64,000 nt of DNA, from contig NZ_QUEE01000003.1 of the NCBI RefSeq assembly GCF_003477885.1, forward strand, positions 186,001-250,000, given 5' to 3'. Each line of letters begins with the position of its first letter. Position 1 is the stretch's first letter. The stretch comes from Lachnotalea sp. AF33-28 (GTDB taxonomy: Bacteria > Bacillota > Clostridia > Lachnospirales > Lachnospiraceae). Shown one piece after another: positions 55,401 through 62,289 of this stretch. Position numbers and translations under genes: made by a program. The notes below the pieces were generated by a model, which was given only the letters and a program-made list of their open reading frames with translations, searched no databases and was not told the DNA's origin.

Positions 55401-55547
55401 GACAAACTTTGCGATATGGGCCGTGCCAGATTCTCTGACCGCACTTTTTTCCACCCAAACGCCGTCCTCACCGCGCAGTATGGCGGTACGGATCTGAAAT
55501 TCGTCCTTTCTCATTTTGTTATATTTTGCATATAGAACCTGCTGCAT
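52494..55547 (-). CDS. Large multi-domain glycosyltransferase (kinase-like + GT2 + GT4)
   Basis: About 1017 residues from ATG at 55547 (GGAGG seven bases upstream). Residues about 1-230 look like a kinase-fold relative: TGRTMDELLSERL, FENIMESSGKYICIDYEWVM and DFPVPASYIKYRNLYYFYRK, where IDYEW could mirror a catalytic/metal-binding Asp. A coiled coil (about 255-310) follows. The GT2 domain (about 375-640) has VSIVIPAYNQVGYTYRCLVS, VLIGDDVSTDGT and EYILFLNNDTQVKPGWLSSL. The GT4 domain (about 660-1017) has DAGSKSTFSYMRMFLEKGY and ITVVPLRFGAGVKGKVLESL. Such proteins occur with Wzm/Wzt exporters and build the chain. The kinase-like region is often fused to the methyltransferase encoded just upstream; here they are separate genes. 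Confidence 0.85.
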   Translation of the reverse strand: MQQVLYAKYNKMRKDEFQIRTAILRGEDGVWVEKSAVRESGTAHIAKFVPHYEAVKACFANVEPLKPEMSDKVMRYPYLTGRTMDELLSERLRDSTDLIETVRQACDLVFAVKEGGLVPFVKTPEFVRVFGDRFCGEDMSFTASNIDMIFENIMESSGKYICIDYEWVMDFPVPASYIKYRNLYYFYRKYRRQFADHFNIDEFMERFGINEEQQDIFADMEAEFQQYVHGEDNCCAYLNRYVQKQITFDQLKSGQQAHKVVELENAMQLKDNHIHNLEYMIAEQQKIIDKYTHIKKIAKKFGAAPVYKGLKAAAKTGGKVRRAVLPDGSRRLYVTKGIGRIVCHPAKSFRLWTSVKKGNYFGGSSELDELYYQHGILKFPAADTPKVSIVIPAYNQVGYTYRCLVSILQNTADVPYEVLIGDDVSTDGTRHLAMYAKGIRVIRNGTNLGFVKNCNHAAESARGEYILFLNNDTQVKPGWLSSLIALIESDPSIGMVGSKLVYPDGRLQEAGGIIWRDGTGWNYGRLDDPSKPEYNYVREVDYISGAALMLPLELWKEIGGFDERYAPAYCEDVDLAFAVRDKGYKVMYQPLSEVVHYEGISNGTDLDSGIKKYQKINSQKLKEKWESVFGLQYEHHPEAPELFPARERLNGRKVILVMDHYVPEFDKDAGSKSTFSYMRMFLEKGYVVKFFGDDCLHAEPYTGTLEQMGVEILYGDWYRANILEWIRQNRTYIDFIYINRPHIAVKYIDFIREYTRIKVIFYGHDLHFLREMREYEVTGDPAHKKESEFMKGQELELMRKADMTYYPSCVERDVIRKIDRKIPVKAIGLYMYESFKESLNLDFKNRRGMLFVGGFAHRPNADAVLWFVKEIYPAVRTQLGDVPFYVVGSKVPDEIRALEGGGVVIKGFVSEEELEALYAACRITVVPLRFGAGVKGKVLESLYNGMPTVTTAIGAEGIEDVEEVLEIADTAEEFARVTAELYRDEERLRKMAMGTQEYMKAHFSMDAVWANIAEDFQ

Positions 55548-55607
55548 ATAAAAACCTCCACATTTCAATCCGCACTGCTTAATGAGTCACCGCGCAATAC
55601 GGCTGCC

Positions 55608-56507
55608 TCAACGGCTGATAATCAAAAATGAATTTGCAAAATACGGAAACTGTCCGTCCCGTATCAGCGCATCGTATGCCGAGCTCTCGTTAAACAGCAC
55701 AAAGCGCTCCCTGTCATACACATCCGTCACATGCTCCAGCATGCCGGGCTTGGGCAGAAATTCATCGGAGTACACAGTATCCGGCAGTTTATAATCCGGC
55801 ATGGGATAGTAAAATGTATTCTCTGAAAATCCTGCACTCTTAAGAAGCTGCGTGATTTCCGGCCTGGAAAAAGTGCGGACGCCGTCCACCTTCCGGTAAT
55901 CCTCGATGCCGTCGAAAAATCCGCCCGTATGGTCCTCCGCAGCGCCTCCCCAGTATTTCAGTCCGAATTTATTTTCAATCGCGATGATCAGCCTGCCTCC
56001 GGGCTTTAAAAACTTCTTAACCTTTTTCAGCATGGCCTCATAGGGATCGGCCCCTTTGCTGATATAGTAGCCGGAGTACTCCAGGACGCCGATCAGCGTC
56101 ACGTAATCGAATTTCTCCTCTATTTCGATGTCTTCAAAATTACCCACGAGTATTTCCAGATTGCCCATTCCGCCGTTTCTGACCGCGTTTATAGTTGAAC
56201 GGCGTTTGGATAAATCAATCGCCACCACCCGCTTCACTTTCCGGCAGAACAGCCCGGATATGGCTCCGCAGCCTGCGCCGATCTCCAGCAGATTTGCTTC
56301 CGGGTCAAAACCGTACCAGTCCAGCACATTTTCACGCACATCCGAAAGATGGTACAGCAGAGGCCAGCGGTCCGTGCTGCGAAGCAGCTCCTGTATATCC
56401 TGACCGCTTTTACAGATCTTAAGGATCTCGTCTTCCACGTCGCCGTCGCTGTAGAGGTCCTCGCCTTTATAAAATTTCAGATTCAGTATCTCATTTAGTT
56501 CGACCAT
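55608..56507 (-). CDS. SAM-dependent methyltransferase
   Basis: This 299-residue class I methyltransferase has NLLEIGAGCGAISGLFCRKV (motif I, about 74-93), VVAIDLSKRRSTINAVRN (acidic end of strand 2), FDYVTLIGVLEYSGYYISKG and FLKPGGRLIIAIENKFGLKY. In polysaccharide loci with ABC exporters, a methyltransferase commonly caps or decorates the chain and so ends synthesis. Its last residues (FPYFANSFLIISR) resemble the joint where, in many relatives, the kinase-like domain of the next gene continues. It starts with ATG eight bases after AAGGAG. The acceptor is unknown. Confidence 0.85.
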   Translation of the reverse strand: MVELNEILNLKFYKGEDLYSDGDVEDEILKICKSGQDIQELLRSTDRWPLLYHLSDVRENVLDWYGFDPEANLLEIGAGCGAISGLFCRKVKRVVAIDLSKRRSTINAVRNGGMGNLEILVGNFEDIEIEEKFDYVTLIGVLEYSGYYISKGADPYEAMLKKVKKFLKPGGRLIIAIENKFGLKYWGGAAEDHTGGFFDGIEDYRKVDGVRTFSRPEITQLLKSAGFSENTFYYPMPDYKLPDTVYSDEFLPKPGMLEHVTDVYDRERFVLFNESSAYDALIRDGQFPYFANSFLIISR

Positions 56508-56522
56508 GAAACGAGCTCCTTA

Positions 56523-57794
56523 TCATTTTTCCACAGTTACCTTTGAGTTCATATCAAAATATCCCACTGTAGTCTTATTGGAAATAACCGTGATATTCAC
56601 CACATCGTACAGGCGGTCATGCACCACCAGCTCGCCCCCTTCAAAGCCGGTGCAGCCAAGGGATAACAGGTACTCTCCGCCCTGCAGCATCATGCGCTGT
56701 TCAAAGGAGACCGTGTAAACCTCGCCTGCTCTGGCAGTGCCCACATCCGCCTGTTCAATCAGCGTGTTGGTGCCGGTCAGCTCCGTGCCCTTGGAATCCT
56801 TTATGGTAAATGCGAAGATGGGTTCGCGTACATCCTCCGTAAAACGCACGCGCATCTTGAGCATGAACCGTTTGTTCTTAAGGAGCATGCTGGTCAGCTC
56901 TCCGTTATGGTCAAACAGGCCCACATCTATGATCTCCGCTTTATTATCGCCGTATTTCAGCTGCTGCTTATTCAGCGTCAGTTTGTTTTTCCATATCTCT
57001 CCTGCCGTGAGCGCATCAGGCTGCGGCTTTCTTTGGCTATTTTCATCCTCATCGTCGTCATCGAACTGGTGAGCCAGGATCTTTTTATACAGATCCACCA
57101 TCTTACCTGCCTCGCCCTCAGCCACGAACTGCCCTCTGTTCAAAAGGACCACCTTGTCACAGTACTTGATCACGGTGCTCATATCGTGCGTAACCAAAAT
57201 GACCGTGGTGCCGCTCTTGCAGATCTCGTTGATCTTCTTATAGCATTTCGCCTGGAAAAACACGTCGCCCACTGCCAGAGCCTCATCCACAATCAGTATC
57301 TCCGGATCGATATTGATGGCCAGCGCAAAAGCCAGCCGTACAAACATACCGCTGGAATAAGTCTTTACCGGCTGGTACACGAAATCACCGATATCCGCAA
57401 ATTCCAGGATCTCCGGCAGCTTTGCGTCCATCTCCGCCTTCGTATAGCCCATCATAGTTCCGTTCATATACACATTTTCAATTCCGGTGTATTCCATATT
57501 AAAACCGGCGCCCAGCTCCAAAAGGGCTGACACGCGTCCGTTCACCGTAACGGAACCGGTGGTCGGTGTGAGCACCCCTGTAATGATCTTTAATATCGTG
57601 GATTTCCCGGAACCGTTGGTCCCGATAATCCCCACAAACTGCCCCTCCTCCACGTCGAAGGACAGTTCGTTAAGCGCATAAAACTTTTTATGGTATTCCT
57701 TATGAAAAGGATTTAAAGACTCCTTGAGACGGTCGATAGGCTTATGAAACAGCTTATAGACCTTCGTCACCTTGTCCACTTTTATCGCAGTCAC
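56523..57794 (-). CDS. wzt: ABC polysaccharide exporter, ATP-binding subunit (Wzt/TagH-like)
   Basis: This 423-residue protein has all nucleotide-binding motifs: Walker A GTNGSGKST at 58-66, signature YSSGM at 146-150, Walker B ILIVDE at 166-171 and switch VTHD at 201-204. Residues from about 275 form a C-terminal Wzt-type beta-sandwich that in Gram-negative systems binds the chain end; here FAFTIKDSKGTELTGTNTLI fits that domain. With the permease encoded upstream it exports a completed glycan. It starts with GTG after GGAGGAAGCATTAA. The presence of the C-terminal domain suggests recognition of a terminal modification such as methylation by the neighbouring enzyme. Confidence 0.9.
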   Translation of the reverse strand: MTAIKVDKVTKVYKLFHKPIDRLKESLNPFHKEYHKKFYALNELSFDVEEGQFVGIIGTNGSGKSTILKIITGVLTPTTGSVTVNGRVSALLELGAGFNMEYTGIENVYMNGTMMGYTKAEMDAKLPEILEFADIGDFVYQPVKTYSSGMFVRLAFALAINIDPEILIVDEALAVGDVFFQAKCYKKINEICKSGTTVILVTHDMSTVIKYCDKVVLLNRGQFVAEGEAGKMVDLYKKILAHQFDDDDEDENSQRKPQPDALTAGEIWKNKLTLNKQQLKYGDNKAEIIDVGLFDHNGELTSMLLKNKRFMLKMRVRFTEDVREPIFAFTIKDSKGTELTGTNTLIEQADVGTARAGEVYTVSFEQRMMLQGGEYLLSLGCTGFEGGELVVHDRLYDVVNITVISNKTTVGYFDMNSKVTVEK

Positions 57795-57807
57795 TTAATG
57801 CTTCCTC

Positions 57808-58611
57808 CTAAAGTACGTCCGCAAAATGAGGGCGCAGTCTCCGAAACACTGTAATTCCTAAAAAGAAGAACCCCAGCGTCAGCAGCCAGAAGTATGCCGT
57901 CTGTTTAGGGAACTGCCAGAACCACTGATGCTCCAGCAGGCAGTCACGGTATCCTTCCACAATATAATACATGGGATTGAGCTTGATCAGCCACTGGAAT
58001 CTGGCCGGGATCATCTGCGGCTCCCACATGATCGGCGTCAGCCACATGCCAAACTGGAGGCCGATGTTCACAATCTGCCCCATATCCTTAAAAAATACAT
58101 ATACCGCCGAGGTGAGAAATGCGAGTCCCACGATCAGAAGCAGCATGCAGATAAAATAATACGGAATCTGCAACCAGTATATTGTGGGGTAATAGCCCAT
58201 GGCAATATACATGGCGAACAGAATCAGCATAAATATCAGATGTACAAAGAGAGCGGATATGATCTTCACCACCGGCAGCACGCTGATCTGAAACACCACC
58301 TTTTTTACCAGATAGCTGTACTCCTGCAGGCTGGTGGTGGCCACATTCCAGGCTTCATTAAAGAAAAACCACGGAATCATTCCGGCGATCATCCACAGGA
58401 TAAACGGCGGTCCGCCTGCCTGTCCCCGGTCTCCCCTTAGGAGGGTAAATACCATATAATAGATCGCAACCGTCACCAACGGCTGCACGAACATCCACAG
58501 GATACCGAAAGAATTGCCCACAAAACGTTTCTTAAAATCCGCTTTGGCCAGTGTAAAGGCGAGCCCTCTTTTCTTCCAGATATCCTTTACTTCCGAAACA
58601 ACACCTATCAT
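57808..58611 (-). CDS. wzm: ABC polysaccharide exporter, permease subunit (Wzm/TagG-like)
   Basis: About 267 residues. The frame is open from 58644, which lies inside rmlC, but ATG at 58611 starts 25 bases after the rmlC stop and is preferred. It has six membrane segments with the ABC-2 pattern: KRFVGNSFGILWMFVQPLVT, FILWMIAGMIPWFFFNEAWN and PMYYIVEGYRDCLLEHQWFW near the last segments. It forms the channel with the Wzt-like protein encoded 13 bases downstream. TagG teichoic acid exporters share the fold, so the exported glycan could be a teichoic-acid-like or rhamnose-type polymer. Confidence 0.9.
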   Translation of the reverse strand: MIGVVSEVKDIWKKRGLAFTLAKADFKKRFVGNSFGILWMFVQPLVTVAIYYMVFTLLRGDRGQAGGPPFILWMIAGMIPWFFFNEAWNVATTSLQEYSYLVKKVVFQISVLPVVKIISALFVHLIFMLILFAMYIAMGYYPTIYWLQIPYYFICMLLLIVGLAFLTSAVYVFFKDMGQIVNIGLQFGMWLTPIMWEPQMIPARFQWLIKLNPMYYIVEGYRDCLLEHQWFWQFPKQTAYFWLLTLGFFFLGITVFRRLRPHFADVL

Positions 58612-58636
58612 CTTTATCCCTGGAACCCGGCGCCGG

Positions 58637-59197
58637 TCAGGCAAAAGTAAACCCGGTTTCTTTCAGTCCTTTCCAGTTTTTATCCTTCTCTGAAAGCAGC
58701 AGCTCCACGCCTTCCTGCAGAGGCCATTCCACACCGATCTGCGGATCGCACCACAGCAGTCCGCCCTCATCGCCCGGATGATAAAAATCCGTGCATTTAT
58801 ACGCGAACTCCGCCTCATCGGAGAGCACTAAGAATCCGTGGGCAAATCCCTCCGGAATATAAAACTGCTTCTTATTCTCCGCAGACAGCACCACGCCAAA
58901 CCATTTTCCGAAGGTTTTGGAGTGTTCTCTTAAATCCACCGCCACATCGAATACTTCCCCGCGGATCACCCGCACCAGCTTGCCCTGGGGATACTGCTTC
59001 TGGTAATGCAGGCCGCGGAGCACACCGCGCACGGACATGGACTGGTTGTCCTGCACAAATTGCATGTCCAGCCCTTCCGCCTTAAAATCATTATAATTAT
59101 AGGTTTCTACAAAATACCCTCTTTCATCCTTGAAAACAGTGGGCTCGATCACACATAAGCCATCAATCTCACATCCGGTTACTTTTATTTTTCCCAT
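58637..59197 (-). CDS. rmlC: dTDP-4-dehydrorhamnose 3,5-epimerase (RmlC)
   Basis: This 186-residue cupin has all RmlC landmarks: VFKDERGYFVETYNYNDF, FVQDNQSMSVRGVLRGLHYQ with the catalytic histidine at about 64, EVFDVAVDLREHSKTFGKW and FYIPEGFAHGFLVLSDEAEF. It converts dTDP-4-keto-6-deoxyglucose to dTDP-4-keto-L-rhamnose, the third step of dTDP-rhamnose synthesis. It is the first gene after a strong promoter and precedes the ABC exporter genes. rmlA, rmlB and rmlD are not in the window, so they must be elsewhere. Its presence suggests that the exported chain contains rhamnose. Confidence 0.95.
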   Translation of the reverse strand: MGKIKVTGCEIDGLCVIEPTVFKDERGYFVETYNYNDFKAEGLDMQFVQDNQSMSVRGVLRGLHYQKQYPQGKLVRVIRGEVFDVAVDLREHSKTFGKWFGVVLSAENKKQFYIPEGFAHGFLVLSDEAEFAYKCTDFYHPGDEGGLLWCDPQIGVEWPLQEGVELLLSEKDKNWKGLKETGFTFA

Positions 59198-59257
59198 TTA
59201 TTTCGGTTTCCTTTCCTGCACAGTGTCAAATACGCATACTACCGCATTATTTTGGTA

Positions 59258-59286
59258 ATTATATCATTTTTATACATTGGTTTCAA
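59258..59286 (-). promoter_or_regulatory. Near-consensus promoter for rmlC and the export unit
   Basis: On the minus strand TTGAAA (59286-59281) is followed after exactly 17 bases by TATAAT (59263-59258), a near-perfect sigma-A promoter. The rmlC start is about 60 bases downstream. The promoter of the gene at 59320-61629 shares the TTGAAACC start, the spacing and TATAATTA. It probably drives much of the long leftward run of genes. Confidence 0.8.
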
Positions 59287-59319
59287 CAGAAACTTGCCAG
59301 ATAGGCGTCGTATGGTGAT

Positions 59320-61629
59320 TTACTCCGACTGGTACAGCTCAATTTCATAGATGCTCCAGCTGGACTCCACACTCTCTTTTGGCGTTCCCAACATAAAGCG
59401 CATGTATTTTACCGACACCGGTGAAAACGTATACAGTTCGTTATCACCGGTCATATAGGATATACGGTTCCAGTTCTCACCGTCTTCGGATCCCCATAAT
59501 TCCAGCGCTCTCGGATAATCCCATGAACTGCCGCCGGTATCCAGAAGAACCGCGGACAGAATAAGCGGCTGACGCAGTTCAATCTCATAATACATCCCTG
59601 CCCTCTGCTCTTCGACGCTCTCCCAGCGGGTGGAACTGTCCTTATCCGTAGCAAAAGGCGCCTGATCAGCATTGGCGGAAGCTGTCACGGTCAGAATGGG
59701 CTGTTGCTCCACAATACCCTGTATATTTTCTAAATCCCTGTATACTGTGATATCCACCTGCAGCTGTGGCTGATCTTTGATCTCCTTATGTTCAAAACAA
59801 ATATACTGCATCTGTATTGCAGACTGCTTCTCATCGTCTCCCTGCAGCCAGATCCAGTTTTCACCGTCTTCGGATATAAAGACTTTCATTTCACTAAGAT
59901 CCGCATTGCTGTCCACAGCAATTTTGTGATAACTCATAGGCGTGTCAAGTTTTCCAATCCATCTTGTTTTTCCGTCCTCTCTGCTGCAGGTAAACTGAAT
60001 ATTTCCAACTGTAAAGAGACAACTATCATTTTCTAAATCCTCGTTCAAGCGGGTTCGAAAGGCAATCTCATATTTTTTGCGGTATATCGTACACAATATC
60101 CTGCCCTCTATTTTAATTTCGTGATATACCTCAAACATCTCCATACTTCCTATGGAATTTTCAACGCCTGGACTGGACTGCGGGACAATGAGATAATCCG
60201 CACTTTCCGTAGGGGTGGTCGGAATCACCCGTTTTTGATCTTCCTCATCCAAAAGATAACGGCACAGATCCGGTGCGTACATCCAGACCTTAAGACTGTC
60301 GCGGCTGTCCTGATCACAGATATACCGCAGTGCATCCGTTTGAGTCACTCCCCAGTAATCCTGCTCAAAGTTATACTCCGTATTCACTCTTCCTATTGCA
60401 TTAAAATAAACATACTCATACGGATGGTAACGTATAATCCAGCTGATTACCAGCAACAGTCCCAATGCCGTGACTATTCCTGCCGTCTTTTTGAATCTGG
60501 ACCAAAGAAAACAAAAGCCTAAGAACGCGAAAAAAGCCAGAAACGGGTAAAGAAAATACATATGCCGCCATCCATTATACAGCACCGGTTTTCTTATTAT
60601 CGCATACAATAGGGGAACAGCAGTTAAAAGGCCCATAAAAACCTTATTATAAGAAGAATCGGATAACCCCATCCGGTTTTTATATCTGCCTGCAGCTGCG
60701 AATAGCTGCGTACCGATGCCTGCAGCCAGCAATATCAGCGTGATGACCGGTGTAGTCGCCAGTATCCACACGGGCAGATAATACCATGGTAAATCGCTGG
60801 GAGAGTAGCTTTTTCCCATAAACCATACCCCATTCGTATAGGAGTCGTAGCTAGAAAATCTTTCCAGTGTGCCGATAATTCCCTGAACCGGATTTTCCCA
60901 TGTTATAGGCGACAGGGCGATATAAAAAACGATACTGCAGATACCCGCTCCTAGAAAAAGCTTGATATCATGCCTGTGACCCTCTTGACAGCCTGCCCGA
61001 AATATCCCGACAGCCAGACAGGCTGCGATCACAATTGCCCCCACTATACGGGCATTTGTACACAACGCTCCCATAAATGCAAAAGTCATCATGCGCTTCC
61101 AATTGGGCCGATCCAGGAAACGTATCCCCAGCCAGGCACTGATGATATACAATGAAAGCTCCAGACTGTCCTTAATATTGTAAAAGGAATCCGCCAGTAT
61201 CCTCGGGGACAGTATGAGTAAGGCCACACCGACCAGCGCAAGCCCGTCTTTCTTCACAAATCTTCGGCAAAGGAAATAAAAGCAGACAGACGCTGCCCAG
61301 AACCAGAGAAAAACATACAGATGCCGCATATAATAAATCTGCTGATAGTCCATGGTAAATCCCGTCAGGTGTTCTGCCGCCACCAGTGGCAGCTGCATGG
61401 CCATACCATAATATCGGTCCTTGTACTCGTGAAATTCCGCGAGGCCTTCAAAGTTTAAAGTATCTGTTACTGTCTCTTTCACCGAGGGGAACAGGTAGCC
61501 ATAGGTGATAAGGCTGCTGTTTCTCTCTATCCCTTCATCCCACGAAAAGCCGTAGTCTCGGTAAACGCATATTCCATAAATCAAAAATAACGTAAAGAAC
61601 AGTATTGCTAAAACTTTTCCTCTTTTCAA
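59320..61629 (-). CDS. GT-C glycosyltransferase with C-terminal discoidin-like domain
   Basis: This 769-residue protein starts with TTG at 61629, six bases after AAGGAG. It has YRDYGFSWDEGIERN after the first membrane segment, KDRYYGMAMQLPLVAAEHL, RKPVLYNGWRHMYFLYPFLA and NFEQDYWGVTQTDALRYI, then a soluble outer part. The tail (TVTASANADQAPFATDKDSS, SAVLLDTGGSSWDYPRALEL, DGENWNRISYMTG, VKYMRFMLG) is discoidin-like. It is the same family as 30033, 32428 and the partial gene at 1-289. It has its own promoter and no partner within 120 bases downstream, so it looks monocistronic. Confidence 0.8.
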   Translation of the reverse strand: MKRGKVLAILFFTLFLIYGICVYRDYGFSWDEGIERNSSLITYGYLFPSVKETVTDTLNFEGLAEFHEYKDRYYGMAMQLPLVAAEHLTGFTMDYQQIYYMRHLYVFLWFWAASVCFYFLCRRFVKKDGLALVGVALLILSPRILADSFYNIKDSLELSLYIISAWLGIRFLDRPNWKRMMTFAFMGALCTNARIVGAIVIAACLAVGIFRAGCQEGHRHDIKLFLGAGICSIVFYIALSPITWENPVQGIIGTLERFSSYDSYTNGVWFMGKSYSPSDLPWYYLPVWILATTPVITLILLAAGIGTQLFAAAGRYKNRMGLSDSSYNKVFMGLLTAVPLLYAIIRKPVLYNGWRHMYFLYPFLAFFAFLGFCFLWSRFKKTAGIVTALGLLLVISWIIRYHPYEYVYFNAIGRVNTEYNFEQDYWGVTQTDALRYICDQDSRDSLKVWMYAPDLCRYLLDEEDQKRVIPTTPTESADYLIVPQSSPGVENSIGSMEMFEVYHEIKIEGRILCTIYRKKYEIAFRTRLNEDLENDSCLFTVGNIQFTCSREDGKTRWIGKLDTPMSYHKIAVDSNADLSEMKVFISEDGENWIWLQGDDEKQSAIQMQYICFEHKEIKDQPQLQVDITVYRDLENIQGIVEQQPILTVTASANADQAPFATDKDSSTRWESVEEQRAGMYYEIELRQPLILSAVLLDTGGSSWDYPRALELWGSEDGENWNRISYMTGDNELYTFSPVSVKYMRFMLGTPKESVESSWSIYEIELYQSE

Positions 61630-61661
61630 ATAGTTCTCCTTATTCCATAATTAATTTGCTA

Positions 61662-61690
61662 ATTATAGCATTTCCATTTATCGGTTTCAA
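61662..61690 (-). promoter_or_regulatory. Near-consensus promoter for the discoidin-tailed GT-C gene
   Basis: On the minus strand TTGAAA (61690-61685) and TATAAT (61667-61662) are 17 bases apart. The TTG start codon is about 33 bases after the -10 box, giving a leader of some 26 bases. This is the strongest promoter candidate in the window together with the one at 59258-59286. Confidence 0.8.
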
Positions 61691-61775
61691 CATTATCCAC
61701 AGTACTGTAAAAAAACTGAAAGATTTTAATTAAGACATCACCCCGATCTTTTAATTGCCTTATGCGTCTGTCGTA

Positions 61776-61820
61776 ATTAAAAAGGCTCCGCAGTGCATCT
61801 ATTTATACACCGCAGAGCTC
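61776..61820 (-). terminator. Rho-independent terminator after the alkyltransferase-like gene
   Basis: On the minus strand GCTCTGCGGTG pairs with CACTGCGGAGC (11 pairs, two of them G-U) around a 12-base AT-rich loop and is followed by TTTTTAATT. It lies just after the stop at 61829 and upstream of the promoter at 61662-61690, so it separates the two units. Confidence 0.8.
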
Positions 61821-61828
61821 TTTACCCA

Positions 61829-62194
61829 TCATATGTTTTCCTGTTCAAATTCTGCCTTCAGCTCCAACGCATCCTCCAGCGTATGCTTCCAGCCATATTT
61901 TTTAAGATCCGTACGGTCACAGCCTTTCTGGCGTTCAATCTTTACGCCTTCCGACTCCAGCATCAATTTTTGCTGACCGGGCATATCAAACGCCTGTGCT
62001 CCGCTCAAGAATCCCTGATGATTGACCACTCTGTGAGCCGGTGCTTCCGCCCCTGCCAATCCCCGGTTCAGGGCATAGCCCACCTGTCTTGAATTGCGGG
62101 GGCTGCCGCAGAGCAGTGCGATCTGTCCATAGGTCGCTACGTTTCCATAAGGTATCCGTTTGCAGACACATGCCACTCTTTTATAGAAGTCCAT
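61829..62194 (-). CDS. Alkyltransferase-like protein (ATL) of the MGMT family
   Basis: About 121 residues from ATG at 62194 (GAGGAGG upstream; the frame is open to 62251). FYKRVACVCKRIPYGNVATY, LLCGSPRNSRQVGYALNRG and APAHRVVNHQGFLSG follow the order of O6-alkylguanine methyltransferases. At the active site, however, the usual PCHR cysteine is alanine (PAHR, about 52-55). ATL proteins with this change bind alkylated guanine without repairing it and pass it to nucleotide excision repair. It has no link to glycan synthesis and marks the edge of the polysaccharide locus, or is a passenger. It ends before a good terminator. Confidence 0.9.
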   Translation of the reverse strand: MDFYKRVACVCKRIPYGNVATYGQIALLCGSPRNSRQVGYALNRGLAGAEAPAHRVVNHQGFLSGAQAFDMPGQQKLMLESEGVKIERQKGCDRTDLKKYGWKHTLEDALELKAEFEQENI

Positions 62195-62289
62195 GCTGAC
62201 CTCCTCATTCCACATTAAGATGCTGTTCACTCCTCTGAATTGAAACTGCACTCATATCCACCAAACATAGTTCAACCTAACACCGGGAA

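Noticed and set aside
61829..62194. Functional O6-alkylguanine-DNA methyltransferase
   Set aside because: The catalytic cysteine is replaced by alanine (PAHR), so it is called an alkyltransferase-like protein.
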